This document shows positions 35,764 through 45,407 of a DNA stretch of 64,000 bases, piece after piece. The translations under genes were made by a program, and so were the position numbers. Under the pieces are notes generated by a model. That model saw only the letters and a list, made by a program, of their open reading frames with translations, searched no databases and was not told the DNA's origin. The stretch is from Candidatus Saccharicenans sp. (lineage in GTDB: Bacteria > Acidobacteriota > Aminicenantia > Aminicenantales > Saccharicenantaceae): NCBI GenBank assembly GCA_030018265.1, contig JASEFX010000003.1:82561-146560 (forward strand). The letters run 5' to 3'. How positions within the stretch are numbered: the stretch's first letter is position 1; each line of letters starts with the position of its first letter.

Positions 35764-36519
35764 ATGAAAAAAGCGGTCATTACAGCGGCTTTGATTCTTC
35801 TGATTCTTCCTGTCGTGGCTTCAGCAAATATCTTTAATATTCGCTATGGGTATTTTGTTCCCCGGATGAGCGGCGGTCAGGACAGCCTGTGGACGATCGA
35901 ATTTGACAACATGAGCTTCAAGAAATCAGCTTACCAGGGTGGAATGTTAGGGTTATCCTACGAATATTTCGTTAACCGTTATCTCAGTCTCGAATTCGGA
36001 ATTGATTTTTATAGCCGTCAGCGAGGCGGCTGGTACAGAGATTACAGCCAGTACAAAGTCGACAGCATGTATTTTGCCTTTCCGGACCCGTTCGGTCAGC
36101 CCATCATTCACAGCTTTCATGTTTCCGAGACACCGCTTTCACTGGCGGTAAAAATAACTCCACTCGGCCGAAGGGTAAGGTTTGTTCCTTACTTTGGCGG
36201 GGGAGTCGGTCTGTATTTCTGGACGGTAAGAATTCAGGGTGAAATCATAGATTTCTCAGACCCCTGGATTTATCAGGATCCCTATGGAGACATCACCGTT
36301 TACCCGGTCTATTATTCCCTGCTTGAAGAAAGCAACAGAATTTCGCTCGGCGGAGTGGCCTTCGCCGGAGTCATGATTCCTGTGGGCGCCCGGACAACTC
36401 TTGACCTGGGAATCCGCTACCATATGCTGAAAGCCAGCTTCCGGGAATCATTTGAAGGGTTTGAAAAATTCGACCTCAGCGGCTATTCCCTGAGCGCCGG
36501 GCTCAACTTCTGGTTCTGA
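35764..36519 (+). CDS. Predicted outer-membrane beta-barrel protein, unknown function
   Basis: 251 residues: signal peptide 1-21 (cleavage near VASA-NI), then repeated strands with aromatic edges (LGLSYEYFVNRYLSLEFG, FVPYFGGGVGLYFW, TTLDLGIRYHMLKASF) and the terminal SAGLNFWF, whose last Phe is the usual barrel-assembly signal. Resembles the OmpW/OmpX-like eight-strand proteins in size only. Monocistronic, with its own extended -10 promoter, GAGGAGG SD and terminator. Confidence 0.65.
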   Translation: MKKAVITAALILLILPVVASANIFNIRYGYFVPRMSGGQDSLWTIEFDNMSFKKSAYQGGMLGLSYEYFVNRYLSLEFGIDFYSRQRGGWYRDYSQYKVDSMYFAFPDPFGQPIIHSFHVSETPLSLAVKITPLGRRVRFVPYFGGGVGLYFWTVRIQGEIIDFSDPWIYQDPYGDITVYPVYYSLLEESNRISLGGVAFAGVMIPVGARTTLDLGIRYHMLKASFRESFEGFEKFDLSGYSLSAGLNFWF

Positions 36520-36541
36520 CCCATCTCAGCTCTTCCAGATA

Positions 36542-36584
36542 AAGGCCGGGTTGTCTGCGGATGACCCGGCCTTCTCCTTTTTAG
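36542..36584 (+). terminator. Intrinsic terminator
   Basis: AAGGCCGGGT (36542-36551) and ACCCGGCCTT (36564-36573), a 10-bp perfect stem, followed by CTCCTTTTTT. Confidence 0.85.
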
Positions 36585-36633
36585 GCCTGTTTGATTTCAG
36601 GCAGATGGTCTCAGCTTCTCTTCAGAGGCATGT

Positions 36634-37467
36634 TTAATATCGGCTTATTTTTTCCAGGTAGGAACGGGCTTCTTCCAGACGCCCTCTCTTTATGAAACCA
36701 TCGGCGAGAATTCGACACTTCCTTTTTATTTCCGCGATGATCAACTCTTTATCTTCTTCCTTCTCAGCCAGAGCCAGCGCTTTTTCCAGAGCCTGCACCC
36801 GCCACCTGTCCATACCCCAGTATTTCTTTGAAAGCTGATCCTGATGCCCTCCCCGCTTTACGATAAGAGGAGACAGCAGGCAATGGTAGGGAAAACGAAG
36901 AGCAATGCGCAGACCGAGATCGTAATCTTCACAAACAGGAAGGCTTTCGTCAAAATCGCCTATTTCCTCAAACAGCTCCCGCCGGAACATCGCTGAGGAA
37001 AGGCTGAGCAAGCAGAGAGGTAGAACCTTATCCAGGACCCATCCGGAAAATTTCTGATGTCGTTTTCCCTGATTCACCCTGCGTCCATTTCTGATCCAGA
37101 TTTCCTCTGTCAGACAGAAACGAGCATCCGGGAAAGCCTTCAGGTAACTGATCTGAATCTGGGTTTTATTCGGAAGCCAGAGGTCATCAGAATCAAGGTA
37201 GGCGATAAAATCTCCTGCAGCCATCTTCAGGCCATAGTTCCTGGCCGCGCTGACCCCACCATGCTGAAGGCGGAAATATTTTATCCTGGGATTTTTTTCC
37301 ACATACAGACCGACCAGTTCAGACGTCTCATCGGTGGAACCATCATCGACAATAATCAATTCCCAGTCGCCGGGATTTTTTTGAAAATAACTCTGAGCCA
37401 GAACCGAATCTATAGCTTCAGCCAGGAAAGAAGCTCTGTTATAGGTGACAACGATGGCTGAGACCAT
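36634..37467 (-). CDS. Family 2 glycosyltransferase
   Basis: 277 residues, GT-A fold: MVSAIVVTYNRASFLAEAI, nucleotide-binding VDDGSTDET, the metal-binding DSDDLW and a downstream ED (PVCEDYDLGLRI) that can serve as catalytic base region. No membrane helix; a short tetratricopeptide-like helical tail. Donor and acceptor sugars cannot be told. It follows the LEA2-type gene by three bases on the same strand. Confidence 0.88.
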   Translation of the reverse strand: MVSAIVVTYNRASFLAEAIDSVLAQSYFQKNPGDWELIIVDDGSTDETSELVGLYVEKNPRIKYFRLQHGGVSAARNYGLKMAAGDFIAYLDSDDLWLPNKTQIQISYLKAFPDARFCLTEEIWIRNGRRVNQGKRHQKFSGWVLDKVLPLCLLSLSSAMFRRELFEEIGDFDESLPVCEDYDLGLRIALRFPYHCLLSPLIVKRGGHQDQLSKKYWGMDRWRVQALEKALALAEKEEDKELIIAEIKRKCRILADGFIKRGRLEEARSYLEKISRY

Positions 37468-37470
37468 GGG

Positions 37471-38331
37471 TCAGCGCCGGAATTCCTTATCCACCGGATG
37501 GCTTAATTCAAGATTGAAAACCAGCCATCCCCAGGCTGAATCCGCTTCCACTTTCAATTTCAGAGAAAATGCCGGCCGGTCCTTTTCCATCTCGTCTCTC
37601 AGCTCCCGTCCCTGCTCGAAGAAGTCCAGCATCAGCGGAAGAGTGAAAGCCTTGCTTTCGCCCGCAGCCAGCGCCTTATCTCCAGGCAGAAAACCCTGAT
37701 AAACAAGTCTTCCGGCCAGCGACAATTCACAGAAAATTTTCTGAATCAGAAGGTCGTAAGGATTCGGGTTGTTGAGAGAAAACCGAAAATCAAAATCAGC
37801 ACCGCCGATGGTCAGGCCTCTTACCAGAAGTGGCAAAAATTTTATTTCCGGCAGTCGAAAAATCGGAAATTCTGATTTAAGAGCAAAGCTCAGCCTTTCG
37901 CTTTTTTTCCTTTCATCCTGAAAAACCATTTCTCCGGCCAGGCGGCAGCTGGCCTGCCTCGAATTTGCCGTTATAAAGGGCTCCAGATAGTTGTAATTGA
38001 TTCGAACCGGAAAACTGATGACGGTTTTCTGGCCGGCAGGAAGTTCGATCTGTATGTCAAGAGAAACCGAATGCCTGAAATACTCCTTATCGTTAATTAA
38101 AACCGTATAATCGTAAGAAACCAGGCCGTAATGTCTGGATGAATTGTTGGTCAGTTCCACCAGGAAAGATAAGGTTAATCCAGATTTTTCGATTCCGCTG
38201 ATCCTGGTTTCTTTCAAGCTGAATTCAATGTTTTTTCTGGCTGCGGCCGTTTCAGCTGAAGAGAGACAGAAAAAGAAAACCGCCGCCGCTATCAGGAGTG
38301 CGACAATAAAATTTCTAACATGTACGGACAT
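37471..38331 (-). CDS. LEA2/WHy-domain-like exported protein
   Basis: 286 residues from the ATG at 38331 (a TTG at 38358 would add nine). Signal peptide or anchor VRNFIVALLIAAAVFFFCLSS, then two beta-sandwich repeats, each with a strand, a (T/N)NxS or NNPNPYD motif and an ELPAGQKTVISFP or LAAGESKAFTLPL turn, the usual pattern of LEA type 2 domains. Such proteins are periplasmic or membrane-anchored; their bacterial role is unclear. No good SD at either start. Confidence 0.65.
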   Translation of the reverse strand: MSVHVRNFIVALLIAAAVFFFCLSSAETAAARKNIEFSLKETRISGIEKSGLTLSFLVELTNNSSRHYGLVSYDYTVLINDKEYFRHSVSLDIQIELPAGQKTVISFPVRINYNYLEPFITANSRQASCRLAGEMVFQDERKKSERLSFALKSEFPIFRLPEIKFLPLLVRGLTIGGADFDFRFSLNNPNPYDLLIQKIFCELSLAGRLVYQGFLPGDKALAAGESKAFTLPLMLDFFEQGRELRDEMEKDRPAFSLKLKVEADSAWGWLVFNLELSHPVDKEFRR

Positions 38332-38493
38332 TTTTGAACAGCCAGCAACTGAAAACAAATTTTCCCGGCCGGGGGCCGGTAGATAAAAATACCCTAAAAG
38401 CTTCAGTTTTACAAGACGCCCGAAAATTTCTCTGGATATTCGTTAGTTTTGGTAATAAACTAAAATGAAAAAAATGAGTCAGGGAGGTATGAA

Positions 38494-41220
38494 ATGAACC
38501 GGCTTCGAACAACGACCGTCTGCCTTATCATTCTGACCTTCATCTCCTCTGTATTATTAATTGCCCGGGAGAACAATAAGACATTAACTCCCTGGACTGT
38601 GGACGATGTGATCAACCAGGAAAGAGCTTCCAATTTTCAGATATCTCCGGACGGAACTCGAGCGGTCTGGGTTAAAAACGTCCCGGACAGAGAGAAAGAT
38701 GGCCGGATTTCCCATCTTTTTCTTAGCTATCTTGACCGGGAAGCGCCGCCCATTCAGCTGACCCGCGGAAATTCCTCCGAAAGCAGGCCCAGATGGTCTC
38801 CTGACGGCCAGAAGATCGCTTTTCTCAGCAACCGACAGGAAGCCTCCGGCGGAGCCTCAAAAGAGGAAGAAGGGAAGGGACAGCAGCTCTGGTTGCTGGA
38901 CCTTCGCGGCGGGGAACCGTGGAAGCTCACTTCCCTGGAATTCGGAGTGATCGCTTACGACTGGCTCGACCATGACCGCTTCCTGATTCTCGCCCGGGAG
39001 CCAAAAACTCTGCGCGAAATTATGGATAAAGAGAAGAAAGACGATTCGATCGTTTTTGAAGATCAGGAACATATGATTCCGCAGCGGTTGTTTATATACT
39101 GCCTCAAGGAAAAAACCTGGCACCGGGTAACTGAGAATCGCGATCAGATAACCTCCTTCTATCTCTCCCCTGACCGAAGGATGGTGGTAACCAGAAACAA
39201 TCAGAGCGTCAGCTACGAAGTGGACAAAAAAATCAAGCCCAGATATTTCCTGATAAACCTTCAGGATAAATCAACACGTGAGATTTTCCCGGATCCGTTT
39301 TTCAAACCAAGAGACATTTTCTGGGACCGGAACAACCAGGGATTTTATTTTACCGTTCTGAGAACTGTAGACCCGGTTAATGAAACTTCAGGAGCAGAAT
39401 TTCTTTATTATTACGACCTTAAAAGCGGCCAGCACCGGGAAATTGACCTCGACTGGGACCGCGGGTTGATGGGCAGAGACCTGGTGGTGCGAGAGGATGG
39501 ATTTCTGGCTTTTCTGGCGAACGGAGCGATTCCCAAATGGAGGAGGTATTATCGCCAGGGTGACACTTTCATCCATAAAGAACTCTCAGGCAACCACTAT
39601 CCTCACATTTTCGAACTGATAGTTCAGGAGAACGGCAACCGGGCGGTTTACTTCCACACTACCGCCTCCAGACCGGGTCAGTGGTTTTCCGCTCTGCTGG
39701 AAGATGCAAAAATCGCCGGAGAAATCCAGCTGACCGACTTGAATTCTCACCTTAAAAACAAGAAACTCGCCCGTACGGAAATCATTCGCTGGAAAGGAGC
39801 CCTCGACGAAGAAGTTGAAGGTTTGCTCTATTATCCCCACGACTATCAGCCAGGCAAAAAATATCCTCTCTTCCTGAACATTCATGGCGGGCCGATGAGT
39901 CTGGACATGGATGCGTTTGAGGAATCCTATGCCTATTATCCAAACATTCTTGCCCAGAAAGGCTGCTTCGTCCTGATGCCCAATTACCACGGCTCGACCG
40001 GTTATGGACAGAAATTTGCCGAATCAATCCGTGGTCATTATTACGAATACGAAATTGAGGACATGCTGAAGGGCATCGATTATCTGGTGTCCAGGGGGAT
40101 GGTAGATCCGGACCGGCTGGGAACGATGGGCTGGTCAAACGGCGGCATTCTCAGCATCGGTCTGGCTGTCTGGACCGACCGCTTCAAGGTGGCTGGAATC
40201 GGCGCGGCTGACGTTAACTGGATCAGCGATTACGGCACATGCGCTTTCGGAGTCAGTTTTGATAATTACTATTTCCTCGGGCCGCCCTGGGAAAGGACCG
40301 AGTATTACATCAAAAACTCCCCGCTGTTCCATTTCAAGGACATGAAGGTGCCGACGATCATTTTCCACGGGACTGAGGACACCAACGTGCCGTTCGGCCA
40401 GGGAATGGAACACTATCGGGCTCTCAAGGAAATTGGAAAAGCCCCGGTGCGCTTCATCATATTCCCGGGTGAACCTCATGGTCTGAGAAAACTCAGCCAT
40501 CAAAGAAGGAAAATGGAAGAAGAGCTGGCCTGGTTTGACCGCTATTTCTTCAAAACCTTTCAGCCAGAAAACGAGGCGCTGAAATCGGGTTCTCCTCTCG
40601 ACCTGGCCCTCAAAGCTCAGAAATTCAGCCGGAGCGGGCTGGCCTACGGGCGGATGGTTAAAGGAAAGCTGATACCGGAAACAGTTCGCTGGCAGGACCT
40701 GGAAGTCGGCAGATTTGAAGTGACCCGTGCCCAGTGGAAGGCTTTCGACCCTGGCTATCAATTTGAACCCGGCACCGAAAATTATCCCGTTTCCGGAATA
40801 TCCTTTGAACAGGCGAAAAAATACGTCGAATGGCTGAGCCGGCTAACAGGAGAAAAATACCGTCTGCCAGCTGAAGATGAATTTCGTCGGCTCCAGTCAA
40901 CTGCCAGCGGACAGGACAACACTCTGGATTACTGGGCAGGATATCCGATTAATTTTGACGACGCGCAGCTTTTGAAAGAAGTAATAGCCCGGCTGAAGGG
41001 ACAGTCTCCGCTGCTGCTGCCCGTTGACAGGTTCTCCCCGTCCACAGAAAGCCTTATTTTTGGAATCGGCGGAAACGTGGCCGAATGGACGGTGGACAGC
41101 CAGGGACACGGAAAAGTTATGGGACTGAGCGCGCGGCATAGGGCAAAAGCCGATGAAGCCTACCAGGCCCCCCCGGCCGAATACATCGGGCTGCGCGTCT
41201 ACAAAGAGGTCAAAAAATAG
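38494..41220 (+). CDS. S9-family prolyl oligopeptidase fused to a SUMF1/FGE-like domain
   Basis: 908 residues. Signal peptide (7-24), a beta-propeller (about 30-400) with TolB-like WSPDGQKIAFLSN, then the alpha/beta-hydrolase: NIHGGPMS oxyanion region, GWSNGG with S548, HGTEDTNVP with D629, GEPHGL with H662. After a linker near 700, residues 725-905 read as a formylglycine-generating-enzyme-like (C-type lectin) domain: VGRFEVTRAQWKAF, YPVSGISFEQAKKYVEWLS, YRLPAEDEFRRL, GNVAEWTVD, YIGLRVYK. Its usual RGGSW and catalytic Cys pair are not seen, so it is more likely a binding module. Peptidase acts on oligopeptides in the periplasm. GGGAGG precedes the ATG. Confidence 0.87.
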   Translation: MNRLRTTTVCLIILTFISSVLLIARENNKTLTPWTVDDVINQERASNFQISPDGTRAVWVKNVPDREKDGRISHLFLSYLDREAPPIQLTRGNSSESRPRWSPDGQKIAFLSNRQEASGGASKEEEGKGQQLWLLDLRGGEPWKLTSLEFGVIAYDWLDHDRFLILAREPKTLREIMDKEKKDDSIVFEDQEHMIPQRLFIYCLKEKTWHRVTENRDQITSFYLSPDRRMVVTRNNQSVSYEVDKKIKPRYFLINLQDKSTREIFPDPFFKPRDIFWDRNNQGFYFTVLRTVDPVNETSGAEFLYYYDLKSGQHREIDLDWDRGLMGRDLVVREDGFLAFLANGAIPKWRRYYRQGDTFIHKELSGNHYPHIFELIVQENGNRAVYFHTTASRPGQWFSALLEDAKIAGEIQLTDLNSHLKNKKLARTEIIRWKGALDEEVEGLLYYPHDYQPGKKYPLFLNIHGGPMSLDMDAFEESYAYYPNILAQKGCFVLMPNYHGSTGYGQKFAESIRGHYYEYEIEDMLKGIDYLVSRGMVDPDRLGTMGWSNGGILSIGLAVWTDRFKVAGIGAADVNWISDYGTCAFGVSFDNYYFLGPPWERTEYYIKNSPLFHFKDMKVPTIIFHGTEDTNVPFGQGMEHYRALKEIGKAPVRFIIFPGEPHGLRKLSHQRRKMEEELAWFDRYFFKTFQPENEALKSGSPLDLALKAQKFSRSGLAYGRMVKGKLIPETVRWQDLEVGRFEVTRAQWKAFDPGYQFEPGTENYPVSGISFEQAKKYVEWLSRLTGEKYRLPAEDEFRRLQSTASGQDNTLDYWAGYPINFDDAQLLKEVIARLKGQSPLLLPVDRFSPSTESLIFGIGGNVAEWTVDSQGHGKVMGLSARHRAKADEAYQAPPAEYIGLRVYKEVKK

Positions 41221-41234
41221 GTAAAATACCTCTG

Positions 41235-42689
41235 ATGGAAAAGATGAGGCCAGACTTCCGACATCGAGAACTTTTCGTCCGGTTGTTCGGACCGGATGTT
41301 TATGCGGTCGGAGGTTTTGTCCGAGACAGACTCCGGGGAGTGGATACCGGGGAAGTTGACCTCCTGATCCAGGGACACCCGCTCGAAGAAATAGTTGAAA
41401 AGCTTAAACCGCTGGGGAAAGTCGACCTGGTCGGCAAAAGCTTTGGAGTAATCAAATTCACTGTCGACCAGCATACCTACGACATCTCGCTGCCCCGGAC
41501 TGACGAACCCGCTCCGTCCGAAGGCAGCCAGCAGCGCGGGCATAAGGATTTCATCATCAAGGCCGACCCCTATCTTCCCCTGGAAAAAGATCTGGAAAGA
41601 CGCGATTTCCGCTGTAACAGCATAGCCATCAGGTTGTCCGACGGCACGCTGATCGATCCCTTTAACGGAGCAGAAGATATAAGAAAAAAAATAATCAGGC
41701 TGACCAACCCGCAGGCTTTTCCTGACGATCCCCTGCGGGTTTTGCGCGCCGCCCGGTTTGCTTCGGTGCTGGAGTTTTCAGTGGACCCGGAAATCTATCT
41801 GGTGGCCAAAGAAATAGACCTGAAGGGCCTCAGCGTGGAGAGAGTAAACGAAGAGCTTTTCAAAATTCTCCTGCAATCCAGACGTCCCTCCCGTGGTTTG
41901 AAGGAGATGCTCAAGCTGACGGTGTTAAAAAAGCTTTTTCCTGAACTTTATCGTCTGACTTTTTCCATCCAGGATGCCATTTTCCACCCGGAAAAGGATG
42001 AGTTCGGGCATCATACCGTCTGGGCCCACACCCTGCTCACAGTTGACCAGGCTAAAGCCATAGCTGAATTTACAGCACTCGAACCTACCCGGAAGCTGGC
42101 TCTTCTCCTGGCTTCCCTGCTCCACGATGCCGGAAAACCCGGCACCGCCGACTGGGAGTTCAAAAAAAACAGGCTGGTCATCACCAACAACGGCCATGAT
42201 CTGCTCAGCGAAAAGATAGCCAGAAAGTTTTTCGTCAGACAGAAAATCTTTTCCTGGAACGGATACAATCTGCGAGCGGTAGTGCCTCTGTTGATCAGGC
42301 ATCACCATCGTGCCTCCGAGATCTGGGCTAACCGGGAGCAGGTGACCAAAAAAGCCTTCAACCGACTGGCGGCCGACATCAAAGGCGAGATTGACCTTTT
42401 GATCTATCTCGACGCCGCCGACCGTGCCGGACGAAAAAACAGAATCGTAACCGCACTTGATCGCCAGGCCAGATGGTTATTCAGAAAATTTGAAGAGCTG
42501 AAGGTCAACCGGGAAACCATCAAGCCGCTGATCATGGGCAGGGATCTGATCAAACTCGGCATGGAACCCGGACCGGAAATGGGGAAAATTCTAAAAAAGC
42601 TCTACCGCTGGCAGCTAGACAATCGGTTCGAAACCAGGGCCGAAGGGCTGAAGCTCGCCCGAAAACTCCTGGAGGAAAGAAAGAAATGA
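41235..42689 (+). CDS. CCA-adding tRNA nucleotidyltransferase / poly(A) polymerase family with HD domain
   Basis: 484 residues. Head domain with VYAVGGFVRDRLRG and the metal motif GEVDLLI (E-x-D in place of D-x-D), RRDFRCNSIAI, DPLRVLRAARFA and neck motif ERVNEELFKILL. A C-terminal HD domain follows with FGHHTVWAHTLL and LLASLLHDAGKP, a phosphohydrolase module seen in many bacterial CCA enzymes that may trim tRNA ends. Overlaps galE by ATGA, 14 bases after the S9 gene. Confidence 0.88.
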   Translation: MEKMRPDFRHRELFVRLFGPDVYAVGGFVRDRLRGVDTGEVDLLIQGHPLEEIVEKLKPLGKVDLVGKSFGVIKFTVDQHTYDISLPRTDEPAPSEGSQQRGHKDFIIKADPYLPLEKDLERRDFRCNSIAIRLSDGTLIDPFNGAEDIRKKIIRLTNPQAFPDDPLRVLRAARFASVLEFSVDPEIYLVAKEIDLKGLSVERVNEELFKILLQSRRPSRGLKEMLKLTVLKKLFPELYRLTFSIQDAIFHPEKDEFGHHTVWAHTLLTVDQAKAIAEFTALEPTRKLALLLASLLHDAGKPGTADWEFKKNRLVITNNGHDLLSEKIARKFFVRQKIFSWNGYNLRAVVPLLIRHHHRASEIWANREQVTKKAFNRLAADIKGEIDLLIYLDAADRAGRKNRIVTALDRQARWLFRKFEELKVNRETIKPLIMGRDLIKLGMEPGPEMGKILKKLYRWQLDNRFETRAEGLKLARKLLEERKK

Positions 42690-43654
42690 GCATTCTGGTT
42701 ACTGGCGGAGCCGGCTATATAGGCTCGCACACGGTGAAAGAGCTTTTGAAAAAAAATTATGAAGTAATCGTTCTCGACAATCTCAGCAGCGGCCATCGCG
42801 AGCTTGTTCCCGGAGGACATTTCATTCAGGCGGACCTGTGCTCAGCCGCCGAGTTAAAAAAAGTATTCAGCGATCACCGTATCGAGGCGGTCATGCACTT
42901 CGCCGCGCTCATTCAGGTGGGAGAATCCTGCGCCGATCCACAAAAATATTACCGTCACAATCTCCTTTCCACACTGAACCTTCTGGAAGCCATGCTGGAA
43001 GCCGGAGTTAAATATTTCATCTTTTCCTCCAGCGCAGCAGTTTACGGAGAACCAAAGGAAATTCCGATAAGAGAGGACCACCCGCTAAATCCTGCCAGCC
43101 CCTATGGAGTAACCAAAGAGATGGTCGAGAGGATTCTCCCCGATTACGACCGAGCTTACGGGCTAAAGTACGTTTCTCTCAGATATTTCAACGCCGCAGG
43201 CGCCGACCCGGACGGGCAGATGGGAGAATGGCATCAGCCGGAAACCCACCTGATTCCGAATATCCTGCTTCACCTTCTTGGCCGCAACCCCGATTTTCAG
43301 GTTTTTGGAAACGATTTTCCGACCCCGGACGGTACGGCCATCAGGGATTACATCCACGTAACCGACCTGGCGATCGCTCATATCCTGGCGCTGGAAAGAT
43401 TGCGTCTGGAAAATAGCAGTCAGGCCATTAACCTTGGTTCCTCGCGCGGCCATTCGGTGCTCGAAGTGATCAGGACCGCCGAAAAGGTTACCGGGAAGAA
43501 AGTTAACCTTAAATTCGGCCCCAGACGTCCGGGAGACGTACCGGTGCTTCTGGCCTCAAGCGAAAAGGCCGAAACCTGGCTCGGATGGAAGAGAAACTTT
43601 TCTGAACTCGAATTTATCATCGAAAGTGCCTGGAGATGGCATCAACGCCACTGA
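42686..43654 (+). CDS. galE: UDP-glucose 4-epimerase
   Basis: 322 residues, extended SDR: NAD site TGGAGYIGSHT, SSSAAVYG with the catalytic Ser/Thr, YGVTK as the YxxxK catalytic pair, and LRYFNAAGADPDG followed by LIPNIL, diagnostic for GalE. Interconverts UDP-Glc and UDP-Gal (perhaps GlcNAc/GalNAc) for surface glycans. Coupled to the CCA enzyme by an ATGA overlap. Confidence 0.94.
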   Translation: MSILVTGGAGYIGSHTVKELLKKNYEVIVLDNLSSGHRELVPGGHFIQADLCSAAELKKVFSDHRIEAVMHFAALIQVGESCADPQKYYRHNLLSTLNLLEAMLEAGVKYFIFSSSAAVYGEPKEIPIREDHPLNPASPYGVTKEMVERILPDYDRAYGLKYVSLRYFNAAGADPDGQMGEWHQPETHLIPNILLHLLGRNPDFQVFGNDFPTPDGTAIRDYIHVTDLAIAHILALERLRLENSSQAINLGSSRGHSVLEVIRTAEKVTGKKVNLKFGPRRPGDVPVLLASSEKAETWLGWKRNFSELEFIIESAWRWHQRH

Positions 43655-43680
43655 AGCCGTTGTCTGATGCCTGAAGGCAA

Positions 43681-43709
43681 TTGATTAATCCAGGCTATGA
43701 TGGTATAAA
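43681..43709 (+). promoter_or_regulatory. Promoter of the lytic transglycosylase gene
   Basis: TTGATT (43681-43686), 17 bases, TATAAA (43704-43709), with a TGG extended -10. The leader would be about 16 bases. Confidence 0.6.
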
Positions 43710-43731
43710 CATTAAGCTGGAGTTAGGTTAA

Positions 43732-45372
43732 ATGAAATACAGAAATCATTTTTTTCTGATAATTGTTGCCGTTATCCTTATTTTGAATTTTTCCTGTTCA
43801 TCTTCAACCCGGAAAACCAACCTGCCAGGGAGTCAACCGTCCCCGGCTCTAAGAGGAGATGTTCCGACCTTATCTTCCGGTTCGGACCAGACCGGAGCTC
43901 AACCTGAAGTAATGAAACAGCAGGCCGAAGCCAGGGAAGAAGCAACAGAAAAAACCGACCAGGAAGCGCAGGAAAATTCTATTCCGACGGACGAAATTTA
44001 TTCACTCATCCAGGAAGCCCAGAAAGCTCTGGAAAAGGAAGAGCTGGATGAAGCTTTGAAACTCCTGGATAAGGCCTATTCGGTTCTCTTGCGAATCGAA
44101 GCCGAACCTGACTCCGCGCTTTATCAGGAAAAAAACGACCTGAGGATTCTGCTGGCTCAAAACATTCAGAAGGTATACGCCTTTCGCCTGCCACCGCCGC
44201 TGACCAACCATAAAACTATCCCCCTGGTCGAAAACGACTGGGTTCTTAAAGAAATTAAATCGTTCCAGACGGTCGAACGAAAGTTTTTTGAAGACGCCTA
44301 TCGCCGGTCCGGTCTCTACCGGCCGATGATTGTTGAAGAACTGAAGAAAGCAGGTTTGCCGGAAGAGCTGTCCTGGCTACCTCTGATAGAGAGCGGCTTT
44401 AAGCCGCGCGCCTTATCGACCGCTCGAGCGCTCGGGCTCTGGCAGTTCATCGCCTCTACCGGCTACCGCTACGGTCTGAAAAGAGACAGGTTTACAGATG
44501 AAAGAATGGATCCGCTTAAATCTACCAGAGCAGCCATCCGCTACCTGCAGGAACTGCACGACTTTTTTGGCGACTGGACAACGGCGATCGCCGCATACAA
44601 TTGCGGAGAAATCAGGGTACAGAATGTTATCCGGGCGCAGAGGATAAACTATCTGGATAACTTCTGGGACCTGTTTACCAACCTTCCTTACGAGACCGCC
44701 AGATATGTCCCAAGATTCATAGCCACGCTGTTGATCATTGAAAATCCGGAAAAATACGGCTTCAGCCTGCCACAGCTCGAACCAGCTTTCGATTTCGAAA
44801 CAGTCAGGGTGCAGAAACCGGTAAAACTGGCGACCCTGGCCAGCCGCCTGGGAATTTCTCAGGAAATTTTAGTTCAGCTCAACCCCGAACTGCGGCACGA
44901 TTCCACACCGAACTACGAATACGAACTCCGTGTACCCGCCGGTTACGGGGAGCAAACTCTTGCTTTCTTAAACGAACTGCCCAGCTGGTTACCGCAGGAA
45001 GCAGTATTCGGCTGGCACGTGGTGAAAAAAGGAGAAACGCTGGGTTCGATTGCTAAGCGCTACCGGACAACCGTTCAGGCGATCGTCCGTCTGAACAACC
45101 TTAAGAACCCCCGGCTGATCTATCCAGGTCAGAAATTGAAAATACCCGGAAGAGTCCAGGGATTGATTCAGGCTGACGATGATGGAGGGTCCACCACTGC
45201 CCCATCTTTCCCTGATAACAGGAATACCACTTATGTGGTCAGAGCCGGAGACACTCTTTACCAGATTTCCAGAACATTTGGAGTCAGTGTGGACAAAATA
45301 AAAAAGGATAACAATCTTGATTCCGACAATCTGATTCCAGGGCAAAAACTGATTATCAAAAGCGGGCATTAA
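43732..45372 (+). CDS. MltD-like membrane-bound lytic murein transglycosylase with two LysM domains
   Basis: 546 residues. Lipoprotein-type signal (hydrophobic run, then LNFSCSSS), a Gln/Glu-rich linker, a helical segment (80-140), the SLT goose-lysozyme domain with catalytic Glu in [24 protein letters not shown] and AIAAYNCGE, then LysM repeats near 430-475 ([17 protein letters not shown]) and 500-545 ([16 protein letters not shown]). It cleaves glycan strands to 1,6-anhydro ends, likely on the outer-membrane inner leaflet. Confidence 0.93.
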   Translation: MKYRNHFFLIIVAVILILNFSCSSSTRKTNLPGSQPSPALRGDVPTLSSGSDQTGAQPEVMKQQAEAREEATEKTDQEAQENSIPTDEIYSLIQEAQKALEKEELDEALKLLDKAYSVLLRIEAEPDSALYQEKNDLRILLAQNIQKVYAFRLPPPLTNHKTIPLVENDWVLKEIKSFQTVERKFFEDAYRRSGLYRPMIVEELKKAGLPEELSWLPLIESGFKPRALSTARALGLWQFIASTGYRYGLKRDRFTDERMDPLKSTRAAIRYLQELHDFFGDWTTAIAAYNCGEIRVQNVIRAQRINYLDNFWDLFTNLPYETARYVPRFIATLLIIENPEKYGFSLPQLEPAFDFETVRVQKPVKLATLASRLGISQEILVQLNPELRHDSTPNYEYELRVPAGYGEQTLAFLNELPSWLPQEAVFGWHVVKKGETLGSIAKRYRTTVQAIVRLNNLKNPRLIYPGQKLKIPGRVQGLIQADDDGGSTTAPSFPDNRNTTYVVRAGDTLYQISRTFGVSVDKIKKDNNLDSDNLIPGQKLIIKSGH

Positions 45373-45407
45373 TTTTAATTATTATAAAATTTCTGGAGGG
45401 GAAGAAA

